Notes under the pieces: model-generated
What the model was told of the DNA's origin: nothing
The model's input: the letters and a program-made list of their open reading frames with translations, nothing else
Database searches by the model: none
Made by a program: the position numbers and the translations under genes
Shown here: piece by piece, positions 43,282 through 51,600 of the stretch
Numbering within the stretch: the stretch's first letter is position 1
Layout of the letters: each line of letters opens with the position of its first letter
DNA from: Sediminicola sp963974715
GTDB lineage: Bacteria; Bacteroidota; Bacteroidia; Flavobacteriales; Flavobacteriaceae
Length of the DNA stretch: 64,000 bases
Reading direction: 5' to 3'
Assembly: GCA_963974715.1 (NCBI GenBank)
Contig: CAXBDK010000007.1
Span: forward strand, 186,001 to 250,000

Positions 43282-44259
43282 TTATACCAGATAGAAAAAG
43301 GTGAATACAAATACCCAGACCAAATCCACAAAGTGCCAGTACAGCCCAACTTTTTCCACCATTTCATAATGCCCCCTTCTTTCATAGGTCCCCAAGATCA
43401 CGTTAAAGAAGATGATGACATTGATCATCACCCCCGAAAAAACGTGGAATCCGTGGAATCCGGTAATAAAGAAGAAGAAATCGGCGAACAGACGGCTACC
43501 ATATTCGTTATGGATCAAATTGGCCCCTTCCACCACATATTTTGCATTTTCCAACTTTTTAAGTGCTTCGGCCCTATCCAGAACGGTCTTCTCCCCTTCC
43601 GCATTGATCGTTTCGGTACGGACCAGAATATTGGGATTTGCCTTAAATCCCTCAACAACTTCCGCCACAGAGTAAGAAGGTAGGCTACCCGAATCATTCG
43701 AGAACCAAAGCCCGTTTTTGCGTTCGTGGGCTACCCTTTCCTCTGGCAAAACCTTTGCAAAATCAGCTAAAGAAGCCCTTTCCCCGGTCTCTCCATCCAC
43801 AAATTGCAGGATGCGCCCCCCAGTGGTCTCAATGGCACCGTGATCTCCTTTGATAAAAGTGGCCCATTCCCAAGCTTGTGAGCCAACAAATATGGCACCA
43901 CCAATAATGGTAAGGAACATATACCAGATAACACTGTTCTGTTTCATCTTATGGCCGGCATCAACGGCGAGCACCATGGTTACCGAGGACATGATCAGAA
44001 TGAACGTCATAAAGGCTACATAGTACATGGGGAAATTACCATGGAAGAAAGGTACGTGGGTAAAAACCTCATCGGCTATGGGCCATATCTCTATGAACTT
44101 GAACCGTGAAAATCCGTAAGCGGCCAAAAAACCTGAAAAGGTCAAGGCATCGGACACAATGAAGAACCACATCATCATTTTACCATAACTTGCTCCCAGG
44201 GGCTGGTTTCCTCCCCCCCAAATGTTTTCTTCCGTACCCGTTGTTACCGTAGTATCCAT
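43282..44259 (-). CDS. cytochrome c oxidase subunit III with large inserted loop
   Basis: 325 residues, about 115 more than the usual bacterial form. TM segments near 27-50, 77-100, 109-133, then a hydrophilic insert (about 140-255), then TMs near 258-290 and 303-325. Family motifs GASYGKMMMWFFIVSD, FFITGFHGFHVFSG and YWHFVDLVWVFVF are intact. Subunit III supports proton uptake and stability of the heme-copper oxidase. Own promoter (44290-44318). Confidence 0.92.
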   Translation of the reverse strand: MDTTVTTGTEENIWGGGNQPLGASYGKMMMWFFIVSDALTFSGFLAAYGFSRFKFIEIWPIADEVFTHVPFFHGNFPMYYVAFMTFILIMSSVTMVLAVDAGHKMKQNSVIWYMFLTIIGGAIFVGSQAWEWATFIKGDHGAIETTGGRILQFVDGETGERASLADFAKVLPEERVAHERKNGLWFSNDSGSLPSYSVAEVVEGFKANPNILVRTETINAEGEKTVLDRAEALKKLENAKYVVEGANLIHNEYGSRLFADFFFFITGFHGFHVFSGVMINVIIFFNVILGTYERRGHYEMVEKVGLYWHFVDLVWVFVFTFFYLV

Positions 44260-44289
44260 ATAGTAATTATAGTATTAATAAAATTTTCA

Positions 44290-44318
44290 CAAATTTACAT
44301 TTTTTTCGTCCAAACAAA
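44290..44318 (-). promoter_or_regulatory. Bacteroidota-type promoter of the second subunit III gene
   Basis: Minus strand: TTTG (44318-44315), 17 bases, TAAATTTG (44297-44290). Predicted start near 44283, about 24 bases before the ATG. Confidence 0.65.
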
Positions 44319-44413
44319 ATTTTTGTCTTTTAAAAAGTATCAAAAAATTCGCTCGATGGAACCCTTTAAGGCAAATAATTGCACCGAGCCCCAAATTCAC
44401 CCTTTATTTGGTT

Positions 44414-44992
44414 TCAATAGAAATAAAAGAAGAGGATAAGGTAAAGCCATAAAAAGTCGAGAAAGTGCCAAAAAGTGGCCCCTAGCTCGACCCCCAACAA
44501 TTCTTGGGACGAATATTTTCCCTTTATCTGGTTGTACAGCACTACCAACAGCGAAACCAATCCCGCCACCACGTGCAATATGTGTACCGCTGCGATCAAA
44601 AATATATAGGACATGGTAATACTGCTGGTAGGCCCCGTAAAGTAGTACCCCTGAGCTATCATTTGGGAAAAAGCCATAAACTGCAACGAGATAAATACGA
44701 TTCCAAGCGCTAGGGTTACCAACAACCAAGGGGTCCCCTTTTTTGGGTCGCTGCCTGCAATGGCGCGTTTGGCCAAGTGATAGGTCGCACTGCTTATCAG
44801 GATCGCTATGGTGCTATATAGAAATGCCTGGGGCAGTTGAAAATCGACCAACCAGTCCTCCCTTGTACTACTGACGATATAGGCGCTGGTCCATCCCGCA
44901 AAACCCATAATAAGGCTTACGATACCGAACCAGAGCATCATTTTCTTGGCCCTATCGTTCTTTTCCTTTGCGGTACCCGTTGTCAAATCCAT
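44414..44992 (-). CDS. cytochrome c oxidase subunit III-like protein (short form)
   Basis: 192 residues, five membrane helices. Motifs KKMMLWFGIVSLIMGFAGWTSAYI and ATFWHFLDFLWLYLILFFY match the heme-copper oxidase subunit III family, without the insert of its paralogue. Lies 8 bases after cyoE and is surely in the same operon. Bacteroidota commonly encode two subunit III proteins side by side. Confidence 0.92.
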   Translation of the reverse strand: MDLTTGTAKEKNDRAKKMMLWFGIVSLIMGFAGWTSAYIVSSTREDWLVDFQLPQAFLYSTIAILISSATYHLAKRAIAGSDPKKGTPWLLVTLALGIVFISLQFMAFSQMIAQGYYFTGPTSSITMSYIFLIAAVHILHVVAGLVSLLVVLYNQIKGKYSSQELLGVELGATFWHFLDFLWLYLILFFYFY

Positions 44993-45000
44993 ATTCTTTC

Positions 45001-45900
45001 TTAAATAAATTTATCCACTACATAGACCACCTGCATCAAAGTGATGTAGGAAACACTGGCCAACATCAATTTTTTGGCGGAACCATTGTCCCTTTTTTCG
45101 TAAAGTCGCATCGCAAAGACCAGCATCACGGCCCCCATCAGAAAAATTACCGTTGCGGCCACGATCGATAATTGCAACCTTCCCGTTATTCCCAAAACGG
45201 GAACAACGGAAACCACCATCATCCAGATGGTGTACATTATTATCTGTAGCGCCGTACCTTTGTCCTTCTTTCCGGTGGGCAACATCTTAAAGCCCCCTTT
45301 TTTATAATCATCGTCCAACATCCATCCCAATGCCCAGAAATGCGGAAATTGCCAAAAGAACTGTATCATGAACAAGGTCCCCGGTTCTATGCCAAAATCA
45401 TCCGTGGCCGCAACCCATCCCAACATAAAGGGGATGGCCCCCGGAAAGGCGCCCACAAAGACCGCAAGGGGCGTTTTTGTCTTTAGGGGCGTATAGATAC
45501 TGGTGTATAAAAATATGGAGACCGCTCCGAACATCGCCGTTTTTGGATTGAGGATGTAGAGGGATACTATTCCGATTATGGTAAGGGCCACCGCAATGGC
45601 AAGGGCGGTATTGACCGACATTCTCCCCGAAGGAATGGGCCTGTTCATGGTCCTTGACATAAGCGCGTCCAGATCCTTTTCAATCACCTGGTTATACGCA
45701 TTGGAGGCGCCCACCATACAGTATCCGCCAAAGGCCAACAGAAAAAGGGACATGGACTGGATTTCCACGGCACCCAACAGATAACCGGCAATGGAGGAAA
45801 AAACCACGCTGACCGCAAGTCTTGCTTTTGTAATTTCTTTAAAATCAGCAAAAATCAAGGACCATGAGGTACTTTTTGCCGTACTGACCACCATCTTCAT
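45001..45900 (-). CDS. cyoE: protoheme IX farnesyltransferase (heme O synthase)
   Basis: 299 residues, UbiA-type prenyltransferase with about nine helices. The first Asp-rich site is NAYNQVIEKDLDALMSRT and the next conserved block is RPIPSGRMS. Converts heme B to heme O with farnesyl diphosphate, needed for heme O/A in the oxidase. First gene of the oxidase run, with its own promoter. Confidence 0.95.
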   Translation of the reverse strand: MKMVVSTAKSTSWSLIFADFKEITKARLAVSVVFSSIAGYLLGAVEIQSMSLFLLAFGGYCMVGASNAYNQVIEKDLDALMSRTMNRPIPSGRMSVNTALAIAVALTIIGIVSLYILNPKTAMFGAVSIFLYTSIYTPLKTKTPLAVFVGAFPGAIPFMLGWVAATDDFGIEPGTLFMIQFFWQFPHFWALGWMLDDDYKKGGFKMLPTGKKDKGTALQIIMYTIWMMVVSVVPVLGITGRLQLSIVAATVIFLMGAVMLVFAMRLYEKRDNGSAKKLMLASVSYITLMQVVYVVDKFI

Positions 45901-45921
45901 TTAGAACGATTCATAGGGCGA

Positions 45922-45952
45922 CAAAGATAAGCCCCAAATGATTTTTTTGCAA
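45922..45952 (-). promoter_or_regulatory. Bacteroidota-type promoter of cyoE
   Basis: Minus strand: TTG (45952-45950), 20 bases, TATCTTTG (45929-45922). The start near 45915 leaves a leader of about 15 bases. Confidence 0.65.
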
Positions 45953-46058
45953 CCAATTGGTGCTATTTATCTCAGCAGGCGAAAGAAAGGGGATATTGGG
46001 CCTCAATGACCCACAAAAAAGAACTGTGTGGACAATACAAACAACCTATTTGTAATTC

Positions 46059-46086
46059 AAAAAAAAAAGGAACGGTTTCCCGTTCC
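46059..46086 (-). terminator. terminator after the first tonB gene
   Basis: On the minus strand GGAACGG-GAAA-CCGTTCC (7-bp stem) followed by ten T. It lies 21 bases after the tonB stop. Confidence 0.88.
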
Positions 46087-46106
46087 CTTCCAACATCTTA
46101 ATAATA

Positions 46107-46913
46107 TTAGCGCTGCAATTTAAAAGTTATAGGAATGCTATAAGGTACCGTTACGGCCCTGCCCCTTTGTTTTCCAGGTGTCATCTTGGGCAACTTGGCA
46201 ATAAGCCTTCCCGACTCCTCTTCCAACGACTCGGCAGGACCCCGCATCTGCACATCCCTTACAGATCCATCCGCACCTATTTTAAAAGCCACATGTACCC
46301 TTCCCTGTATGCCCAGCTGTTGTGCAACCTCAGGATAGCGAATATGTTTTTGGATATGCCGTTGCATCATCTCATTGAAACAGGCCCGTTTATCTTCGGC
46401 ATCTTCACAGCCCGGAAAGATAGGTGCGTCCTCCACCTTAAAAAAAGGGACCTCATCAATTTCGGGAATGAATTTGATCGGGGCGATTTCGCTCGGGTCC
46501 AAGGACCCCTGGCCCACATCCTCACGTGGTTTTTCTATAAATTCCGTTCCCTCCTCCGTAACCATATCGTCCGGTACTATTTCAAAATCCTTGGTCGGCA
46601 CCCTCTTAAGGGGCGCATCTTTGGATTCCAATGGTTTTTCCACCTGTACCACGTTCATTTCCGGATAATATTCCAAAGAACCTTCCTCAATGGCCATTAT
46701 GGGATCCGATTTTCCCCATTTATGGGCAAAAGTGGCCTCTAGGCCCAGATAAACCAGGATAAGCGACAGAATTAAACCTATCTGGAAGCGCAGATAGCCC
46801 GTTTTTCTTAAATTTGCATCCTGCTTGCTCCTTTTGGGAGCGGTAGCATTGGTAGCTTGACCATTGTTCCCATTGCCGTGGGACCCAACGGTGTTTGTTG
46901 TGTTTCTGTTCAT
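46107..46913 (-). CDS. tonB: energy transducer TonB (copy 1)
   Basis: 268 residues. A short polar N-terminus, one membrane helix (about 43-63), an acidic/Pro linker, and a C-terminal TonB domain (about 175-268: QHIRYPEVAQQLG-type segment, IQGRVHVAFKIGADG). The FPGCED...RACFNEMMQ motif is the Bacteroidota-specific signature. TonB passes proton-motive-force energy from ExbBD to outer-membrane receptors. No exbBD genes adjoin. Paralogue of 47040-47744. Confidence 0.93.
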   Translation of the reverse strand: MNRNTTNTVGSHGNGNNGQATNATAPKRSKQDANLRKTGYLRFQIGLILSLILVYLGLEATFAHKWGKSDPIMAIEEGSLEYYPEMNVVQVEKPLESKDAPLKRVPTKDFEIVPDDMVTEEGTEFIEKPREDVGQGSLDPSEIAPIKFIPEIDEVPFFKVEDAPIFPGCEDAEDKRACFNEMMQRHIQKHIRYPEVAQQLGIQGRVHVAFKIGADGSVRDVQMRGPAESLEEESGRLIAKLPKMTPGKQRGRAVTVPYSIPITFKLQR

Positions 46914-46921
46914 AATTATGG

Positions 46922-46946
46922 TTTTAACGTTATAATTATGTTAAAA
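46922..46946. repeat. 25-bp imperfect palindrome before tonB copy 1
   Basis: TTTTAAC and GTTAAAA (7-bp arms) flank an AT-rich centre containing ATAATTAT, 9 bases upstream of the ATG. Position and symmetry fit an operator or a leader hairpin. Confidence 0.35.
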
Positions 46947-46968
46947 CACAAGAAGTGTACCAAAAAAG

Positions 46969-46996
46969 AAAACCTTGGCCTAGGCCAAGGTTTTTT
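46969..46996. terminator. bidirectional terminator between the two tonB genes
   Basis: A perfect 12-bp stem: AAAACCTTGGCC (46969-46980) with GGCCAAGGTTTT (46983-46994), with T tracts on both strands. It ends transcription of tonB copy 2 (47040-47744). Confidence 0.85.
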
Positions 46997-47039
46997 ATTG
47001 TAATTATGTTTTCCGCCAACGGAAAATATAAATTAAATT

Positions 47040-47744
47040 TTACTGCAATTTAAAAGTAATTGGAATACTGAACGGAACCCTAACGGCCCTTCCCCTTTGC
47101 TTTCCTGGGGTCATCTTTGGAAGTTTCCCAATGATACGTGCAGCTTCGGCCTCCAAGTTCTTATCGGGACCGCGCATTCTTACATTTCCGATACTACCGT
47201 CCTTTTGGATAACGAACATAACACTAACCCTACCTTGAACTCCCATTTCTTGGGCTATTTCAGGATATTGGAAGTTTTTACGGATATGCTTCTGCATCAT
47301 TTCGTTAAAACAGGCCCTTTTGTCCTTCTCGTTTTCACAACCTGGGAATACGGGTACGTCCTCAATAACGGCAAAGGGAACATCTATCTCCTCTTCCACT
47401 TCCTCCACTGCGATATCGGCAACTTCCATTACCTCCTCGTTCTGGTTACTTTCGGTAGATTCGATAACGGTCTCTTCCACTTCCACCTCATCCTCGACCA
47501 CTTCAATGATCTCCGGTGCGGCCGGTGGCGGTGGAGGGGGTGGGGTCTTTATCTGTTCGGTCATCGGAACTTCTTCATCCAATTGATCTTCCACGTTCAG
47601 CGAAACATCGTATTCACTGTCATCATCGTATTTTTTCCATTCCAAAGCACGCCAGGTCAATAACATCACAACAGCAAGGCCTATAACAAAGTACAGTCCG
47701 CTATTTCTTGTCAGATCTGCTTTTGGATTCTTTTTTGGTTCCAT
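47040..47744 (-). CDS. tonB: energy transducer TonB (copy 2)
   Basis: 234 residues. Membrane helix about 16-33, a Pro-rich segment (TPPPPPPPAAPEI), an unusually acidic Glu/Val spacer (about 78-128) and the TonB C-terminal domain with FPGCENEKDKRACFNEMMQ. The last 40 residues are nearly the same as in copy 1 (MTPGKQRGRAV, PFSIPITFKLQ). The tandem pair with separate terminators probably arose by duplication, with the linker and N-terminus diverging. Confidence 0.93.
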   Translation of the reverse strand: MEPKKNPKADLTRNSGLYFVIGLAVVMLLTWRALEWKKYDDDSEYDVSLNVEDQLDEEVPMTEQIKTPPPPPPPAAPEIIEVVEDEVEVEETVIESTESNQNEEVMEVADIAVEEVEEEIDVPFAVIEDVPVFPGCENEKDKRACFNEMMQKHIRKNFQYPEIAQEMGVQGRVSVMFVIQKDGSIGNVRMRGPDKNLEAEAARIIGKLPKMTPGKQRGRAVRVPFSIPITFKLQ

Positions 47745-47796
47745 AGAGTTCGTTTTATTGTTCGCTAATTTAAATATTTATTTATCAAAAAAGCAA

Positions 47797-48198
47797 TTAA
47801 TTTTTCCATTTTAACTGCCTTTTCCCCGAATAGAGGATTTTTATCCCCAATGTCCCCACCATTGCGCCAAATGTATTGGCGGCGACATCCAAGATATCGC
47901 CCTGGCGATCGACCGTAAACCACTTTTGAAATACCTCAATAATTATACCATAAATTACGGCAAAGCAGAAACCAAGCAACAGGGCCCTCCTTATCGGAAA
48001 AGCCCTATGGCTCCTTTCGCGCAGTGCAAGTATACAGAGGAAGGCCATACCGCAATAGAAAGCAAAATGTACCATCTTATCAAGGTTGGGCACCCCTTCG
48101 CCCGGTAGCTCCATATCTGAAAACGAAAATAAGCTGAGCAGTGTTACCAGTACCATCCAGCCCACAAATAGAAGGGTTGCCGCTTTTCCCTTAAGCAC
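47797..48198 (-). CDS. VanZ-like membrane protein
   Basis: 133 residues, four predicted helices. The pattern MVHFAFYCGMAFL, AVIYGIIIEVFQKWF and DILDVAANTFGAMVG is the VanZ-like domain. Function in this context unknown; VanZ of enterococci gives low-level teicoplanin resistance. Overlaps the end of gcvH by 8 bases, a conserved arrangement in Bacteroidota. Confidence 0.88.
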   Translation of the reverse strand: MLKGKAATLLFVGWMVLVTLLSLFSFSDMELPGEGVPNLDKMVHFAFYCGMAFLCILALRERSHRAFPIRRALLLGFCFAVIYGIIIEVFQKWFTVDRQGDILDVAANTFGAMVGTLGIKILYSGKRQLKWKN

Positions 48199-48571
48199 CT
48201 ATAATATCTTTGTAGGCGGCAGCGTCCAGTAAGGTTTCGACCTCCGAGGGATCGTTCAGTTTTATTTTTATCATCCATCCCTCCCCGTAAGGATCGCTGT
48301 TCACCTTTTCAGGCTCGTCCTCCAAAACCGGGTTCACCTCAACAATCTCACCGCTTAATGGCAAAAACAGATCGGATACGGTCTTGACCGCCTCTACCGT
48401 TCCAAAAATGGCTTCCCGCTCCAAGGTCTCGTTCAAGGTCTCCACTTCCACATATACGATATCCCCCAATTCGCCCTGGGCAAAATCGGTAATCCCCACA
48501 GTGGCTATATCCCCCTCGATCTTGACCCACTCATGGTCCTTGGTGTACTTTAATCCTGATGGCACGCTCAT
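48191..48571 (-). CDS. gcvH: glycine cleavage system protein H
   Basis: 126 residues, usual length. Lipoyl-attachment Lys63 in TVEAVKTVSDL, and the C-terminal segment GEGWMIKIKL. Carries the aminomethyl group between GcvP, GcvT and the L protein. The other gcv genes are absent from the window. Own promoter at 48597-48628. Confidence 0.96.
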   Translation of the reverse strand: MSVPSGLKYTKDHEWVKIEGDIATVGITDFAQGELGDIVYVEVETLNETLEREAIFGTVEAVKTVSDLFLPLSGEIVEVNPVLEDEPEKVNSDPYGEGWMIKIKLNDPSEVETLLDAAAYKDIIGA

Positions 48572-48596
48572 GTCTACTAGTTAAATGTTATAGGGG

Positions 48597-48628
48597 CAAA
48601 TGTAAATTAATATAATAACCTATTCAAA
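48597..48628 (-). promoter_or_regulatory. Bacteroidota-type promoter of gcvH-vanZ
   Basis: Minus strand: TTTG (48628-48625), 20 bases, TACATTTG (48604-48597). The predicted start near 48590 leaves about 20 bases of leader. I see no glycine-riboswitch-like fold. Confidence 0.65.
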
Positions 48629-48693
48629 AAAAAGCACCAGGGAGCGGGCATTTTCATGAATGGGATTTCCCTACCTCTTCCCTTCCCGGAACA

Positions 48694-51600
48694 CTAGTTC
48701 CCAAAATTGTACCTGATCGTAAATCCGGCATTGATGGTGGTCTGTGGAAAAGCCGTTGAAACGGCAAATTTGGAAAAGGAATAATCGTAAAAAAACAGTG
48801 CGTTCAAGGCTTTGCTGAGGGCGTAATCGGCCGTGAACTTAATGGACAACAGATTTTGTCCCGAAGTGATCTGGTTATTGTTGATGTCCAGGTTCCTGAT
48901 AATGGTAATGTTATCACGTAAGGTCGCATCCGCCTTTAGGTTCAGGTCACCCTTGAAGCGTTGCTTTTCGCCCCCTATATTGGCGACCACCCTAACATCG
49001 GTAAAACGATAGCCCAGACCCACGGTATATTCCTTCCCATTGATCTCGGTAAGAAGGTTATTGTCAAAGCTCAGCGACAACGCCCTATCGGTGCGTATTT
49101 CGGCCAGCACGCTCATGGAGTTCTTCATTTCAAAATCTACCCGCATCAACGGATTGAACTGATCCGTAAGCACCACGTTGTTTATAATATTATCGGGAAG
49201 GAAGTCCTCCGTTTCCGGATCTATGGGCGTATTGCGTTTCTCCAGATTGGTCTGATAGGAGTTGATACTGTAAGCGGCCCTATATCCATGACTAAGCGAG
49301 AAACGTTTGAATTTCTTTTTGAACCATTTGTTGCGCATAAGCCCTGTGTATTTCAGGTTCCAGTTGGGAATGGGAATATCCCTAAAGGCATCCAGGTTTA
49401 CCCGATCCACGTTCTGCCCCGTATAGGCCGCAAAAAATGCCGGGAGCAGGACTTCCTGATGGTTTTTCCCATACCGCTGGGGAAAGCCGTCCTCATCGAG
49501 TTCTCCCACCGCCTGCCCGCGATCTGCCACCAATCTATTGGCTATGGTAAGCCTGTTGTTCTTTAGCTCCTCAAAGGTTTCCGACGTAAATTCGTCGCTT
49601 TTTCCAAAGGAAGTACCGATCATTACGGTGGAGATACTAAAATTCCCATAGGCATTGCCTAGAAGGTTCTCATAATCGTACTGCCCATTTCCAAGTTCGT
49701 TTATCCGAAAACTTTCCTGATAACTTTCCGAGTATTGCCTATCGGCCACTAGATCGATGGTCAGATCCGGAGTGGGTTGGGCGGTAGCGGTAAGGTTCAA
49801 CTGTTTGTTGGTCCGTTCTATATACTGATCGTTAAATTCCGCAAAGGTGGTAAGCCATCCATTTCTTGCAGCTTCGTAGCGCACATCTGCTTGACTTCCG
49901 AACACAAAGCCAATGGTAGGTTTGGCGGTTCCGATAAATCCGATGGATTGGGTGTAGCCCGGTAAAACGGTACCATTGTTCTCACTGTAGTTGACATTGA
50001 TCCTTTTGACCATGGTAAGGATATCCAAGCCCGTATTGGCCAGTCCGTTGGTCTTTTTAACGGCGCTTGGGGGTTCCGGCGTAGTGCCCGGTAAGGTCCT
50101 TGCCGCCGGTGCCGTGCCTTTGGAGCTCTTTTTCCCCAGACCGAGAAAATCATAGAATTTTTGCATTCCCATAGAGGCCGTTATGGTATGGGTATTGGCA
50201 TTTTGAATGGTATTGATGTTTTCCCCTGCCACTGCGTTAAGGGCATCCCCTCCCCGTTGCCAATCGAAATTACTGGTATAGGTATATTGGGCGTTCATAA
50301 AATCGAGTGCCGGTATCTTGGCAAAGGGCAGCTCATAGTTCAACTGCATCTGCTGGGAATGCCTGTTGGGTTCCCCTATGTCCCAAAAACCGTCCCATAG
50401 CTCCAGTGCCTGGTCTATTTCCGAATTGGGATCGGATGCGTCCTGAAAATAGTTGCGGACAATATTGTTGTTGGATGCGGTCAGGTTCAGCCGCAAGGAT
50501 TTGGTGAGGCTATAATTTAGGGCATACTGCCAATTGAAGAGGTAATTGCGCTGTTGCAACAAGGGAAGGGCCAGGGCGTCCACGCCCGGTTCCAGAACGT
50601 CCCTAAAACGCTGCTGGTTAAAAGAGCGGTTAATATTGGAGTTAATGGCGATGCTTGTGGGCAACAGGTTAAAATTCAGGTCTTTCAGCCATTGCCAGTA
50701 TTTTCCATTGAATAGGGAATCCTTTTTGGCAAATGGGGCTATGTTGGCCGGCTTAAAATTATGGTTGTATACCACGCCGGTAACCACATTTTGATCTCGT
50801 AGTTCCGCTATTTCAAAATCCCGATGGTCCGTTTCGTTGTAGGAGTAGTTGAAGGTAAAGTTTTCCACATCGTAAAAGTTGGCTTCCGCTTCCTCTCCCC
50901 TGTTCTTTCTTACCCCGATCAGGTTTATACTGGTCCGTTTGGTATAATCCTCCGCTTGTTCCCTGATATCGTCGGCTTCTTCCTGTGTGGTGGCCGCCGC
51001 GATCCGGTCCTGCAGTTTAAGATCGTCATAAACGGGATCGAATTCGGGGGTTATCACCTGCTCGGAAATACCATAGTTAAAGGGCAGTTGAAGTCCCCAT
51101 TTTTTGGGGAACAGTTGTCCCATATTCAGGTTGGTCACCACATCGTAGGAAATGGCATCCTCCCTGGAACGTTCATTGGGCATCTGGTCTATACCGCCAA
51201 AACCGGAGGTGCTCTTGCTTCCCGTGGCGGAAATATTTGCAAAATCGGCCATGTTGGCGTCAATGGCCGCAATGGCGGCCCAGCCCCCATTATTGTCAAG
51301 CCCGGCCAGCCTAAGTTCGTTGAACCAAATTTCGGCCCTTGCCGGCAGGTCATCAATGTTCTTGACCCCTACCATCATACTTCTTAGACTGCCCAGGGAG
51401 GGATTTCCCCGTATACCGATCCTGATCCTGCCCGCGGTCCTAGGTGCAAATTCGGCCACTGGGACCACTTCCCCATCAATGATCTCATAAAAGTTGATCT
51501 CGTTAAGCGACTGACTGGCAATGCCCAGTGATTTTACCTTTGAAAGGTCGCTAAGGGCGATCTCCAATTGATTGGCTTCCGGCCAAATTTCCGTATCCAT

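Noticed and set aside
48572..48693. Glycine riboswitch before gcvH
   Set aside because: The gap is short and holds a normal promoter; none of the tandem glycine-aptamer features are visible.
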